Shown here: positions 1 to 9,109 of the stretch, piece after piece
Layout: every line of letters starts with the position of its first letter
Position numbering within the stretch: the first letter of the stretch is position 1
NCBI RefSeq assembly: GCF_022953055.1
Contig: NZ_JALJEJ010000001.1
Coordinates: 434,001 to 498,000 of the forward strand
Length of the DNA stretch: 64,000 nucleotides
Source of the DNA: Mucilaginibacter straminoryzae
Lineage (GTDB): Bacteria; Bacteroidota; Bacteroidia; Sphingobacteriales; Sphingobacteriaceae
Direction of reading: 5' to 3'
The notes under the pieces: generated by a model
What the model was told of the DNA's origin: nothing
Databases searched by the model: none
Seen by the model: only the letters and a program-made list of their open reading frames with translations
Position numbers and translations under genes: made by a program

Positions 1-523
<523 letters not shown>

Positions 524-541
524 TTATTGATTAATCGTAAT

Positions 542-1657
542 TTATGTGAGAGGTAACAGTTTGCCGTGCAGGCAGGTGCCCATCACCTCAAAGTTATCAT
601 TAAAAATAATTATATCCGCATCGTACCCTGCAGCTAAGCGGCCTTTGTTTAAACCGGCCAGCTGAGCGGGATAAAGCGTTGCCATATTGATGGCTTCCGG
701 TAGCGCGATGCCAACTTCTTTTACGCAGTTTTCTACAGCCTTCAGCATAGTAAGGCTCGAACCGGAGAGCGTACCATCCGGCATTACATAGCGGTCGCCT
801 TTAAACTGGTGCTGGTAGGTGCCTTCTGTTGCGGCGGTTACCGCATCCGTAATCAAGAAGAGTTTATCGCCAAGCATGCGTTTCGCCATCCTGATCATGG
901 CAAAATCAACATGGACACCATCTGCAACGATGCTGGTAAAAGGACGTTCTTCAAATATTGCCGGAATGTAGCCCGGCTGGCGATGGTGGATAGGCGGCAT
1001 GGCATTATATAAATGCGTAACAGCCTTAATTGGTTTGTTTAAAAATGTTTTGCCTTCCTGGTAGGTGGCGTTGCTATGCCCGGAGGAGATGATCACACCG
1101 CTATTGTCGAGATAGTCAATCACTTCCTGATCCTGCAGTTCAGGCGCAGTGGTCATGATTTTTACTTCGCCTTCGGCGTATTCGATCCAGCGTTTTACTT
1201 TTTCAAGCGTAGCTTTCTGGATGTATTGTTCCGGGTGGGCGCCTTTGCGTATAGGGTTCAGAAAAGGCCCTTCCAGGTGCAAGCCTAAGAAGTTGCCTTT
1301 AGCCTGCGGACGGTAAGCTTTTGCTACCGCGATACCTTCTTCTACCACTTCATCGCTATTGGTAGCAATGGTTGCCATAAAACCGGTAGTCCCCTGGTTT
1401 AGCATATCCTGCTCCATTTGCGCTAAAGCTTCTACGGTAGGTATACCGCCGAATAACTTTCCACCGCTTCCGTAGATCTGCAGATCTATTAAACCCGGCG
1501 CAGCATAAACGCCGTGCAGGTCTGTTTTCTCGACACCTTCGTGGATTTCCGTTTCGTTAATGATCGCCTTAATGGTTTTCCCTTCAATCAGAATTGCTTT
1601 ACCGGTGGTGATGGTACCATTATCTATCAGGCGAAGGTTATACAGGGCAGTTTGCAT
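542..1657 (-). CDS. nagA: N-acetylglucosamine-6-phosphate deacetylase
   Basis: NagA removes the acetyl group from GlcNAc-6-phosphate, feeding amino-sugar breakdown and cell-wall recycling. The 371-residue length is normal. Amidohydrolase-superfamily features typical of NagA are visible: APGLIDLQIYGSGG near 53-66 (a Q replaces the usual HxH, as in E. coli NagA), the metal ligand E129 in LHLEGPF, H194 in SSGHSNATY, H215 in VTHLYNAM and the catalytic D271 in LITDAVTAA. It lies between the tsf terminator and pyrH, with no nagB or nag regulator nearby. It probably has its own promoter in the 1660-1770 interval, which also holds an inverted repeat. Identification is strong; co-transcription with pyrH is inferred from the 24-base gap. 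Confidence 0.93.
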   Translation of the reverse strand: MQTALYNLRLIDNGTITTGKAILIEGKTIKAIINETEIHEGVEKTDLHGVYAAPGLIDLQIYGSGGKLFGGIPTVEALAQMEQDMLNQGTTGFMATIATNSDEVVEEGIAVAKAYRPQAKGNFLGLHLEGPFLNPIRKGAHPEQYIQKATLEKVKRWIEYAEGEVKIMTTAPELQDQEVIDYLDNSGVIISSGHSNATYQEGKTFLNKPIKAVTHLYNAMPPIHHRQPGYIPAIFEERPFTSIVADGVHVDFAMIRMAKRMLGDKLFLITDAVTAATEGTYQHQFKGDRYVMPDGTLSGSSLTMLKAVENCVKEVGIALPEAINMATLYPAQLAGLNKGRLAAGYDADIIIFNDNFEVMGTCLHGKLLPLT

Positions 1658-1692
1658 AGGTGGTGTAGATGGTAATAGATATAAGTAAAGAT

Positions 1693-1759
1693 GTCATGTT
1701 GAGGCACTCGAAACATGGTGTGTTGGCCACCGCTCATCCTTCGAGAGCCTCAGGATGAC
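1693..1759. repeat. REP-like imperfect inverted repeat
   Basis: Two 20-base arms (1693-1712 and 1740-1759) are reverse complements at 17 of 20 positions and surround a 27-base loop. The right arm, ending in CTCAGGATGAC, resembles the CACCCTGAGCTTGTCGAAGG motif in the composite repeats at 22.3-23.4 kb. This suggests one dispersed intergenic repeat family. It sits between the tsf terminator and nagA. Confidence 0.6.
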
Positions 1760-1777
1760 AGTCCGAAAAATCAGGGC

Positions 1778-1808
1778 AAAAAAAATCCCCTCATTTTCAT
1801 GAGGGGAT
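1778..1808 (-). terminator. Rho-independent terminator after tsf
   Basis: On the minus strand a perfect 10-bp stem (1799-1808 with 1785-1794) with a 4-base loop is followed by seven T residues (1784-1778). It begins nine bases past the tsf stop codon and should end the rplM-rpsI-rpsB-tsf transcript. Confidence 0.9.
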
Positions 1809-1816
1809 CAAAATAA

Positions 1817-2668
1817 TTAAGCTCCGATAACTACCCGCTTAAAGGCGGTAACAGTTAAGCCTTTTTCAATTCCGTTCAGGAACTGAGCGATATTTTTAGA
1901 AGGGTCTTTCACAAACTCCTGGTTCAAAAGGGTTGAATCTTTGTAGAATTTGTTCAGTTTGCCTTGTGCAATTTTCTCAACCATTTCTTCTGGTTTACCT
2001 TCAGCGCGGATCTGCTCTTTAGCAATTTCCAGTTCGCGCTCGATAGTAGATGAATCAACACCGTCTTTATCAACAGCAATTGGGTTCATTGCAGCAATTT
2101 GCATCGCTACATCTTTACCAGCTTCATCAGCACCGGCAGGGTTAGCATTTAAAGCAACCAATACACCTAAACGGAAGTTACCGTGGATGTAAGCAACTAC
2201 TTTTTCGCCAACTAACACTTCGTAAGAAGTGATGCCGATTTTCTCACCGATTTTACCGGTCATGTCTAAAATAGCTTCGCCAATTTTAACACGGCTGGTT
2301 TCGGTATCAACTTCAAGGTTGTTTAATTCTTCAACAGTAGCCGGTAAATGTTGGGCAGCAGCGTTAGCTACAGCGTTTGCAAAAGCAACAAAATCGGCAT
2401 TTTTAGCAACGAAGTCTGTTTCGCAACCTAAAGCGATAATTACACCTTTGCTACCATCTTCGTTGGTACGGGCAATAACCACACCCTCGTTAGACTCGCG
2501 GTCCTGACGGCTTGCGGCAACTTTAGCGCCTTTTTTTCTTAAATAATCAATAGCAGCTTCAAAATCGCCATTGGTTTCAGTTAAAGCTTTTTTGCAGTCC
2601 ATCATACCGGCACCGGTTTGCTGGCGCAGTTTATTTACATCTGCTGCAGAAATTTGTACTGTAGACAT
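1817..2668 (-). CDS. tsf: Translation elongation factor Ts
   Basis: EF-Ts is the guanine nucleotide exchange factor that recycles EF-Tu from GDP to GTP. The N-terminal UBA-like helical domain (about residues 8-45) carries LRQQTGAGMMDCKKAL, and the exchange-catalysing TDFV motif appears as CETDFVAKN near residue 82. The 283 residues fit the group. It is last in the ribosomal-protein operon, 147 bases after rpsB, and is followed at once by a strong terminator. The gap between rpsB and tsf holds small palindromes (for example 2701-2716 and 2729-2741) but no gene. Confidence 0.97.
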   Translation of the reverse strand: MSTVQISAADVNKLRQQTGAGMMDCKKALTETNGDFEAAIDYLRKKGAKVAASRQDRESNEGVVIARTNEDGSKGVIIALGCETDFVAKNADFVAFANAVANAAAQHLPATVEELNNLEVDTETSRVKIGEAILDMTGKIGEKIGITSYEVLVGEKVVAYIHGNFRLGVLVALNANPAGADEAGKDVAMQIAAMNPIAVDKDGVDSSTIERELEIAKEQIRAEGKPEEMVEKIAQGKLNKFYKDSTLLNQEFVKDPSKNIAQFLNGIEKGLTVTAFKRVVIGA

Positions 2669-2815
2669 ATTGTTTATGAGTTGTGAGTTACAAGTTTAAG
2701 GTTGCGAGTTAGCAACTTTTTATGACCTGTAACCGGGTTACATTTTAAGTTTTTATGAAAAAATGATGAGCCGTAAATATCAACTATCTACAACTCACCA
2801 TTCCGTATTTCAAAA

Positions 2816-3640
2816 TTACTCTTCAGTAGAAGGAGCTTCGGTTTCAGCTTCAGCAGCTACTTTGCGGGTTCTTTTACCGCCTTCAGCTTCTGGTGCGTCA
2901 GCTTTAGCTTTAGAAGCTGCTGCTTCTTTTTCAGCCTCATCCTCTTTCTCGCGTTTACGCTCGTCTAAACCTTCCTGGATAGCCTGGATAATGATACCGG
3001 TGATCAAAGAGATTGATTTAGTAGCGTCGTCGTTTGCAGGGATAGGGAAATCGATGTTAGAAGGATCAGAGTTGGTATCCACCATTGCAAAGGTTGGGAT
3101 GTTTAACTTTAATGCTTCAGAAACAGCGATGTGCTCTTTCTTAACGTCGATCAGGAAAAGCGCTGCAGGTAAACGGTTCAGGTCAGAAATACCACCTAAA
3201 AGGTTTTCTAACTTCACGCGCTCACGCTGGATCATTAAACGCTCTTTTTTAGAAAGGTTGTTGTAAGTACCGTCTTTAGTCAGTTTATCGATGTTAGACA
3301 TCTTTTTGATTGACTTGCGTACGGTAGCAAAGTTAGTTAACATACCACCTAACCAACGCTCGGTTACGTAAGGCATGTTTACTGTTTTTGCATGTTCAGC
3401 AACGATGTCTTTCGCTTGCTTTTTAGTAGCTACGAAAAGTACTTTACGTCCTGATTTTACAATTTGTTTGATAGCTGAAGCAGCTTCTTCAACCTTTACT
3501 AAAGTTTTATTTAAATCGATAATGTGGATACCGTTACGCTCCATGAAAATGTACTGCGCCATTTTCGGATCCCATTTGCGGGTAAGGTGACCAAAGTGTA
3601 CACCAGCGTCCAGTAAATCCTGATATGTTGTTCTTGCCAT
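2816..3640 (-). CDS. rpsB: 30S ribosomal protein S2
   Basis: S2 is a surface protein of the small ribosomal subunit needed for S1 binding and initiation. The start ARTTYQDLLDAGVHFGHLTR and the internal VTERWLGGMLTNF and GISDLNRLPAALFLIDV segments are signature S2 sequences. The last ~50 residues are a low-complexity Ala/Glu/Lys tail, an extension seen in S2 of this phylum. The ATG at 3640 is preceded at eight bases by AGGAGG (minus strand, 3649-3654), a real Shine-Dalgarno sequence, uncommon among genes in this window. It is 18 bases downstream of rpsI and part of its operon. Confidence 0.98.
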   Translation of the reverse strand: MARTTYQDLLDAGVHFGHLTRKWDPKMAQYIFMERNGIHIIDLNKTLVKVEEAASAIKQIVKSGRKVLFVATKKQAKDIVAEHAKTVNMPYVTERWLGGMLTNFATVRKSIKKMSNIDKLTKDGTYNNLSKKERLMIQRERVKLENLLGGISDLNRLPAALFLIDVKKEHIAVSEALKLNIPTFAMVDTNSDPSNIDFPIPANDDATKSISLITGIIIQAIQEGLDERKREKEDEAEKEAAASKAKADAPEAEGGKRTRKVAAEAETEAPSTEE

Positions 3641-3658
3641 TGTTGTGTCCTCCTGAAA

Positions 3659-4045
3659 TTAACGTTTACTGAATTGGAATCTTCTGCGTGCTTTTCTGCG
3701 TCCTGGTTTTTTACGCTCAACCATCCGGTCGTCGCGGGTCATTAAACCTTTAGCGCGTAATGCAGGTTTCTTTTCAGCATCAAGTTCAACAATAGCTTTA
3801 GCGATAGCTAAACGAACGGCTTCTGCCTGTCCTTTAACGCCACCACCTGCAACATTTACCTTTACATCAAATTTACCTTCGTTACCAGATACTAAAGCAG
3901 CCTGGTTAATGATGTATTGTAAAGGAAGTGTTGGGAAGTATTCTTTGTAATCTTTACCGTTAACGGTGATGTTGCCGCTGCCTTCGCTTAGGTAAATGCG
4001 GGCAACTGCTGTTTTTCTTCTGCCTGAAGTGTTAGTTGTTGGCAT
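3659..4045 (-). CDS. rpsI: 30S ribosomal protein S9
   Basis: S9 sits in the 30S head, and its C-terminal tail reaches the P-site tRNA. The 128-residue protein has the N-terminal SGRRKTAVARIYL motif, the central GGGVKGQAEAVRLAIAKA segment and the strongly basic tail GRRKARRRFQFSKR ending in the conserved SKR. An AAGGAG Shine-Dalgarno sequence (minus strand, 4054-4059) precedes the ATG. The gene follows rplM by 17 bases; L13-S9 pairing is the usual bacterial arrangement. Identification is unambiguous. Confidence 0.98.
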   Translation of the reverse strand: MPTTNTSGRRKTAVARIYLSEGSGNITVNGKDYKEYFPTLPLQYIINQAALVSGNEGKFDVKVNVAGGGVKGQAEAVRLAIAKAIVELDAEKKPALRAKGLMTRDDRMVERKKPGRRKARRRFQFSKR

Positions 4046-4062
4046 TTGTTTGTCTCCTTAAA

Positions 4063-4506
4063 TTAAAAGTTAATGGTTTTAGGGTTTTGTGCAGCGTGCG
4101 GATGCTCGGCGCCTGCGTAAACATGCAGGTTTCCAAATAAGGCACGGCCCAAACGATTTTTAGGTAACATACCACGTACAGCTTTTTCAACTACACGCTC
4201 CGGATGTTTTGCCATTAACTCCTTAGGAGAAATGAAACGCTGACCACCTGGGTAACCAGTATAAGAAACATATTGCTTGTCGCCAAATTTGTTTCCGGTC
4301 AGTTTTACCTTGTCTGCATTAATAACAATAACGTTATCACCGCAGTCTACGTTTGGGGTGAACCCTGGCTTGTGTTTTCCTCTGATGATCGCTGCGATCT
4401 TAGAAGACAAGCGCCCCAAAATCTCGCCTTGTGCGTCAACAACAACCCATTCTTTGTTAACGGTCTTTTTGTTGGCTGAGACAGTTTTGTAACTTAACGT
4501 ATTCAC
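4063..4506 (-). CDS. rplM: 50S ribosomal protein L13
   Basis: L13 is an early-assembly protein of the large ribosomal subunit. The 147-residue product has WVVVDAQGEILGRLSSKIA near the N-terminus, then GDNVIVINADKVKLTG and KAVRGMLPKNRLGR, all diagnostic of L13. It is the first gene of the rplM-rpsI-rpsB-tsf operon. A consensus promoter lies 56-85 bases upstream of its ATG, and a small CCCG/CGGG hairpin in the leader (about 4543-4559) could contribute to autoregulation, although I cannot match it to a known L13 leader. Confidence 0.98.
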   Translation of the reverse strand: MNTLSYKTVSANKKTVNKEWVVVDAQGEILGRLSSKIAAIIRGKHKPGFTPNVDCGDNVIVINADKVKLTGNKFGDKQYVSYTGYPGGQRFISPKELMAKHPERVVEKAVRGMLPKNRLGRALFGNLHVYAGAEHPHAAQNPKTINF

Positions 4507-4561
4507 TTGCTTTAAATTAAATTAATTAAACGTTTTTAATACCCCGCATTTTTCGGGACTG

Positions 4562-4591
4562 CAAAGATACAGGTTTCTGTTTAATTAACAA
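4562..4591 (-). promoter_or_regulatory. Bacteroidota consensus promoter for rplM operon
   Basis: On the minus strand TTG (4589-4591), a 19-base spacer and TATCTTTG (4562-4569) match the Bacteroidota sigma-A elements exactly (TTG, TAnnTTTG). They precede rplM by 56 bases. The remainder of the 301-base gap to the next plus-strand gene (4807) holds no gene that I can see. Confidence 0.8.
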
Positions 4592-4807
4592 GTAGTTGAA
4601 GAGGAAATTTTGGTGTGATGATAACGCTATTTATAAAGTAATTCTGTTGGCGATGCTGCAGCAGGGCAGGACGAGAGACTACGATTGCTGGAAATATGCT
4701 TTTCCGGAGGTGTGATTTTTAATCAGGTTAATTTGATTTCTCTTGGAGAAACAATATTAATCTAAAGATGTAATTACTGGTTTCTTAATTCACTTTACAT
4801 CACACCT

Positions 4808-5467
4808 ATGAGAAGATTTGTACACGCAGTGCTCATTGCAGCACTAAGCACAGCTATAATCGGCTGTAAAAAAGACAAAGACCTGGTAAACCCCAAGATC
4901 AAAGAAGTAGCTGCTACCTACCTGCCGCAAACTACGGGCAGCTGGTGGAAATACGCGATTAATTACCCGCGCACGGATACCGTAACCGTTACAATGACGC
5001 CTGATAAGCAAACAATGCAGGGTAAAATTTACTTCATTGCGCAGATGGCATCTAAATATTTTCCATCTATACCGGTTTATTACGCCGTAAATGGACACGA
5101 TTATAACCAGATTAGTAATGTGCCCGGTTACGGCGATTTCAACTTCAGCTTTTTAAATGATACCGCAAAGGTGGGCTACCAGTGGACGGTGCCTGCGGGC
5201 GATAACGCGATCAACGGACGTAAGGTGGTGATGACCACAACCATCGTAGAGAAAGATATTTCTAAAACCATTGATAGCAAAACTTATGAGCATGTGATCC
5301 ACACTACCGGGGTGTTACAGTACACCACTACCAGTTCTTCTAATATCACCTGGGCTACTTATGATTTCTATGTAGCCAGGGGGATCGGCATTATAGAGGT
5401 TGATGCCAGTTTACAGGGTAAGCCAACTTATATGCGTTTAGTGGACTATGCGATAAAAGTTGATTGA
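4808..5467 (+). CDS. Hypothetical secreted lipoprotein
   Basis: I do not recognise the family. The 219-residue product starts with a lipoprotein signal peptide: charged MRRF, a hydrophobic stretch, then the lipobox AIIGC at about residues 16-20 followed by KKDKD. Mature protein should therefore be lipid-anchored in the cell envelope. The rest looks like beta-rich secreted sequence with motifs such as GSWWKYAINYPRTDT, and contains no catalytic signature I can name. It is a single gene with free flanks, transcribed divergently from the ribosomal-protein operon. A substrate-binding or structural envelope role is possible but unproven. Confidence 0.75.
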   Translation: MRRFVHAVLIAALSTAIIGCKKDKDLVNPKIKEVAATYLPQTTGSWWKYAINYPRTDTVTVTMTPDKQTMQGKIYFIAQMASKYFPSIPVYYAVNGHDYNQISNVPGYGDFNFSFLNDTAKVGYQWTVPAGDNAINGRKVVMTTTIVEKDISKTIDSKTYEHVIHTTGVLQYTTTSSSNITWATYDFYVARGIGIIEVDASLQGKPTYMRLVDYAIKVD

Positions 5468-5586
5468 AAATATTTTTAACCTAAAGTTAAAACTTCTAAG
5501 AATATTGCTCTAACTGGCATATTAATTGTTTTTCTTCTGCTGTATTACCGATGGTAATATTAAATGTTGAAACCAAATCTATTATT

Positions 5587-6042
5587 ATGGAAACCATTGA
5601 AAAATCAGTAGAAGTTCTAAGCGAACTTGTTGAATTGAATAACTCACGTGCAGAAGGCTTTGAAAAAGCATCATCAGAACTTTCTGATAACGATACAGAT
5701 CTGAAGCCGTTGTTCCAGCAGTATGCAGAGCAAAGCCGTAAGTTTAGCCAGGAGCTGAATGATTGCATTACCGGTTTAGGCAGCAATTATGAGAAAGGCG
5801 AAATGACCAGCGGTGCCATTCACCGTGTATGGATCGATATTAAATCCATGTTTACCGGGCATGACCGTGCAGGCATCCTGGGCGAATGTGAACGTGGCGA
5901 AGACAGCATCAAGAAAGCTTACACAGAGGCGATTCAGGGTGGCGAGCTATCGCCGGAAGTTTCAGGCGTGGTAGCTGCACAAGCACAAGAAATCAATATG
6001 GAGCATGACCGTATTAAGTTGCTGCGCGATACCGCTAAGTAA
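5587..6042 (+). CDS. PA2169-type four-helix-bundle protein (DUF2383)
   Basis: This 151-residue protein resembles the DUF2383/PA2169 family, small ferritin-like helical bundle proteins of unknown role sometimes linked to stress. Evidence is the opening pattern VLSELVELNNSRAEGFEKAS, the repeated acidic/amphipathic helices and the length. An upstream ATG at 5551 would add 12 residues, but I prefer the ATG at 5587 because family members begin just before this helix. Glu and His residues (for example MEHDRIK near the C-terminus) are spread along the helices, yet a metal site cannot be asserted. It stands alone and ends at a good terminator. Confidence 0.72.
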   Translation: METIEKSVEVLSELVELNNSRAEGFEKASSELSDNDTDLKPLFQQYAEQSRKFSQELNDCITGLGSNYEKGEMTSGAIHRVWIDIKSMFTGHDRAGILGECERGEDSIKKAYTEAIQGGELSPEVSGVVAAQAQEINMEHDRIKLLRDTAK

Positions 6043-6068
6043 TTCTGTAGAATACCTTTCAGATCAAA

Positions 6069-6094
6069 AAGCCGCTGTCAAAAGCGGCTTTTTG
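6069..6094 (+). terminator. Rho-independent terminator
   Basis: An 8-bp stem (6069-6076 with 6083-6090) with a 6-base loop runs into a T tract, 26 bases after the preceding stop codon. The A-rich left flank could also allow function on the other strand. Confidence 0.85.
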
Positions 6095-6215
6095 CATTTT
6101 ATGCCTGTAATTTTTATCACCAACAATCGTTAGTATAATTAGCTCTTTGTAGCAACACCTTTTTCGCTTTCAATTTGTTAGGTTTGCAGTTTATTTTTAA
6201 TTTATACAATTTCAG

Positions 6216-6953
6216 GTGGTTATTCTTATTTTCTTTTTAGCGCACTGGTTTCTGTCGCTGTTCTTTCAAACATTTTTCCTGCACCGTTACGCAGCACACA
6301 AAATGTTTACAACGCATAAGTTTTTTGAACGTACTTTTCACGTATTGACTTTCGTTTGCCAGGGATCTTCGTTCTTGAATCCCCGCGCTTACGCCATTAT
6401 GCACCGCGAGCATCATGCGTATAGCGATACGGAAAAAGACCCGCACTCGCCCCATTTTTTTACAGATGTATTTCAGATGATGTGGCGTACGGTGATCAGC
6501 TTCCGTGAACATGAACGCAAATTGAAAGAGCCGGAAGCACGCTTTAAAGGCAATTATCCGGAATGGCGCCTGTTAGACTATTACGGTTCTACCTGGTATG
6601 CCCGTTTAGGCTGGGGCTTGCTTTATGTAGCTTTTTATATGCAGTTTGCTACCGCCTGGTGGATGTACCTGTTGTTACCTATCCATTTTATGATGGGGCC
6701 GATCCATGGTGCGATTGTGAACTGGTGCGGACATAAATACGGTTATTCCAACTTTGATAACAACGATAAATCTCGCAATACGACGCCTTTCGACTTTTTT
6801 ATGTTAGGCGAGTTGTTCCAGAACAACCATCACCGTCATCCGAATAAACCTAACTTTGCAACGCGCTGGTTCGAGTTTGATCCTGTTTACCCGGTAATGA
6901 AAGTATTGCACTGGACCCGGATCATCCGCCTGCGTAAACCTGCTTTAACCTAA
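6216..6953 (+). CDS. Membrane fatty acid (acyl-CoA/acyl-lipid) desaturase
   Basis: The product is a di-iron membrane desaturase likely to insert a double bond (delta-9 type) into fatty acyl chains. Three histidine boxes are visible: HRYAAH at 23-28, HREHH at 63-67 and NHHRH at 204-208, in the spacing of the FADS/desaturase family. Hydrophobic stretches occur around residues 1-22, 40-60, 130-150 and 150-170. At 245 residues it is compact, as in Bacteroidota homologues. An in-frame stop at 6198 and the absence of an ATG make the GTG at 6216 the probable start. It is followed 40 bases later by an aminotransferase with no obvious functional link. Confidence 0.88.
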   Translation: MVILIFFLAHWFLSLFFQTFFLHRYAAHKMFTTHKFFERTFHVLTFVCQGSSFLNPRAYAIMHREHHAYSDTEKDPHSPHFFTDVFQMMWRTVISFREHERKLKEPEARFKGNYPEWRLLDYYGSTWYARLGWGLLYVAFYMQFATAWWMYLLLPIHFMMGPIHGAIVNWCGHKYGYSNFDNNDKSRNTTPFDFFMLGELFQNNHHRHPNKPNFATRWFEFDPVYPVMKVLHWTRIIRLRKPALT

Positions 6954-6993
6954 TAAAAGGCATTGGCCTTCATACTTTATTGTAATATATACC

Positions 6994-8250
6994 ATGAGTG
7001 TATCTCTATTAGCACAAAACCTTACCGGTTCTGAGATTATTAAGATTGCCGGTGAAATTAACGAACTTAAAAAACAAGGTCAGAATATAGCCAACCTTAC
7101 TATCGGCGACTTTGATTCAAATATTTACCCGATCCCCGAAGAACTGAAGGTGGGTATTGTTGAAGCCTACCATCAAAACCAGACCAATTACCCACCGGCA
7201 GACGGTGTGCTGGATCTGCGTGAAAGCGTTTCGGGCTTTATTAAAGAGCGTTACGGATTAGATTACAGCCCGAGCGAGATCCTGATTTCAGGAGGCTCAC
7301 GTCCGTTGATCTACTCTACTTACCTGGCACTGGTAGATCCGGGTGATAAGGTGATATTCCCTATCCCTTCATGGAACAATAATCACTATTGCAACCTTAC
7401 CCGTGCAGAAGAGGTACTGATTACCACTACGCCCGAGAATAATTTTATGCCGACAGCAGAGCAGATCGCTCCGCATGTAAAAGGCGCTACTTTGCTGGCT
7501 TTGTGTTCGCCACAAAACCCAACCGGTACCATGTTTACCCGCGAAGCCCTGGAAGCAATTTGCGACCTGGTAATTGCCGAGAACAAAAGCCGTGCAGCAG
7601 GCGAGAAGCCTTTATATATCCTGTATGATCAGATGTATTCGCAACTGACGTTTGGCAGTCATCAGCATTTTAACCCCGTAAGCTTACGCCCCGAATTAAA
7701 AGACTATACCATCTTTGTAGACGGTGCATCTAAATGCCTGGCCGCAACAGGCGTGCGCGTGGGTTGGGGCTTTGGCCCGGCTGAAGTAGTGAACCACATG
7801 AAAGCCATTGTAGGCCATATGGGTGCCTGGGCGCCGAAGGCAGAACAGGTAGCGATGGCGAAATACCTGATCCAGACGGATAAACTGAATGCCTACCTTG
7901 CTAACTTTAAAGGCAGGGTACAGACAAGTTTAACAGCCTTGTATGAAGGTATTAAACAATTGCAGAGCGAAGGTTTCGCGGTAGATGCGATCGAACCGAT
8001 GGGTGCTATTTATTTAACCATCAAGTTAGATTTCACCGGTAAAACCACACCAGAGGGTACCGTATTGAATAATTCCACCGATGTAAACTTTTACCTGATC
8101 AAAAATGCAGGCGTGGCCTTAGTGCCGTTCTCTGCATTTGGTACCGGGCACGAAGTAAACTGGTTCCGTGCTTCGGTAGGTACCATTACACCTGAAGAAA
8201 TTCAGCAGATGATCCCAAGAATAAGGGAAGCATTAAGCAAGTTGAAATAA
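6994..8250 (+). CDS. Class I/II PLP-dependent aminotransferase
   Basis: The 418-residue protein belongs to fold-type I aminotransferases, aspartate-aminotransferase-like. Visible features are the substrate/PLP loop GGSRPLIYS near 100-108, N175 in SPQNPTGTM, D212 in YILYDQMY (pyridine nitrogen contact), the Schiff-base lysine K247 in DGASKCLAATG, and R255 close behind it. A C-terminal NWFRASVG carries the carboxylate-binding arginine. The donor and acceptor amino acids cannot be read from sequence; aspartate or an aromatic/branched substrate are equally possible. It is followed by a terminator, so it is probably monocistronic or paired with the upstream desaturase. Confidence 0.88.
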   Translation: MSVSLLAQNLTGSEIIKIAGEINELKKQGQNIANLTIGDFDSNIYPIPEELKVGIVEAYHQNQTNYPPADGVLDLRESVSGFIKERYGLDYSPSEILISGGSRPLIYSTYLALVDPGDKVIFPIPSWNNNHYCNLTRAEEVLITTTPENNFMPTAEQIAPHVKGATLLALCSPQNPTGTMFTREALEAICDLVIAENKSRAAGEKPLYILYDQMYSQLTFGSHQHFNPVSLRPELKDYTIFVDGASKCLAATGVRVGWGFGPAEVVNHMKAIVGHMGAWAPKAEQVAMAKYLIQTDKLNAYLANFKGRVQTSLTALYEGIKQLQSEGFAVDAIEPMGAIYLTIKLDFTGKTTPEGTVLNNSTDVNFYLIKNAGVALVPFSAFGTGHEVNWFRASVGTITPEEIQQMIPRIREALSKLK

Positions 8251-8264
8251 AAGGCCTCTCCCAA

Positions 8265-8289
8265 CCCTCTCCAGAAGGAGAGGGCTTTT
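8265..8289 (+). terminator. Rho-independent terminator
   Basis: The stem CCCTCTCC (8265-8272) pairs with GGAGAGGG (8277-8284) across a 4-base loop and is followed by C and five T residues. A second GC-rich hairpin (8305-8320) lies before the convergent minus-strand gene and may serve that strand. Confidence 0.8.
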
Positions 8290-8335
8290 TGTTTTTATGA
8301 ATTCCTCCCCCTCTGGGGAGGATACAGGTGGGGCC

Positions 8336-9052
8336 TTACGCGGCATTCGAAATATACTTCACCAAACTTCGCTTGGCCACCGGTAGTAAGGTTTGTTCCA
8401 GCGGGAAGGTAATATCCGTATGCACATAGTAAACGGCGGGGTTAGGCAAGTGCTTTCTTTTACGTATCAGGTCGCGCTTCAGGGCTTCGGGGGTATTCAC
8501 TAAACCCTGTTCGTAGGTCTCCACAAATTCTACGTTGATGCCACGGTAGCGGTCTTCCTTGCTTTCGAAGATGGTGATTTGGTATTCGTACACCCAATTG
8601 GTTTTCTCCTTTCCGTTCCGCAACGAAAAATAGCCATAGAAAGGTGTTAACGGTACCACGCCCACGGGATCTATATTGATCCGGCTTTCTACAAAATCAT
8701 AAAGCTCTTTGCCTGTTTTTATCGCCGGGTCCATTTTATACAATGCATAGCTAATAATGCGCTCTATTTCGCGCATGTTCGCATCATCCTGAATGATCTT
8801 CTCATAAGTTAGCTTCACTGCATCAATATCTGCTTTAGTTAGCCGTTGAGGAAACGCTTGCTGTAGTACAGATTTGTTCTCTTTAAATTCCAGCAGATTG
8901 TTGTAGTGAAAGATCAGGTCTGCAAGGTTTGGGTAGAGCCGACTTTTATCAAAATGCCGGTTAATTTCCTGCAGATAATCCAACAAAATGTACTTTTTTA
9001 GTTCGAAATCAATGTAGCCGTCAATAAACCAATTTATACCTAAAGACTTCAT
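8336..9052 (-). CDS. Conserved hypothetical protein, Bacteroidota type
   Basis: I do not recognise a named domain in this 238-residue protein. It has no signal peptide or membrane segment, so it is probably cytosolic. It is helical and charged in the first two thirds; the C-terminal part is beta-like (YEYQITIFESKEDRYRG) and ends in basic residues. An AAGGAGG Shine-Dalgarno sequence (minus strand, 9062-9068) lies nine bases upstream of the ATG, supporting translation from 9052. It is transcribed divergently from the methyltransferase gene, sharing a 57-base promoter region. The codon pattern and length argue for a real gene. Confidence 0.75.
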   Translation of the reverse strand: MKSLGINWFIDGYIDFELKKYILLDYLQEINRHFDKSRLYPNLADLIFHYNNLLEFKENKSVLQQAFPQRLTKADIDAVKLTYEKIIQDDANMREIERIISYALYKMDPAIKTGKELYDFVESRINIDPVGVVPLTPFYGYFSLRNGKEKTNWVYEYQITIFESKEDRYRGINVEFVETYEQGLVNTPEALKRDLIRKRKHLPNPAVYYVHTDITFPLEQTLLPVAKRSLVKYISNAA

Positions 9053-9109
9053 ACAGATTAACCTCCTTCTGTTAGCCTTAAATTAAATTAAAAATAACAT
9101 TTTTGCAAT

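Noticed and set aside
6060..6215. Promoter for the desaturase in TTAGCTCTTTG near 6137
   Set aside because: The match to TAnnTTTG requires an extra base and no TTG element is placed correctly.
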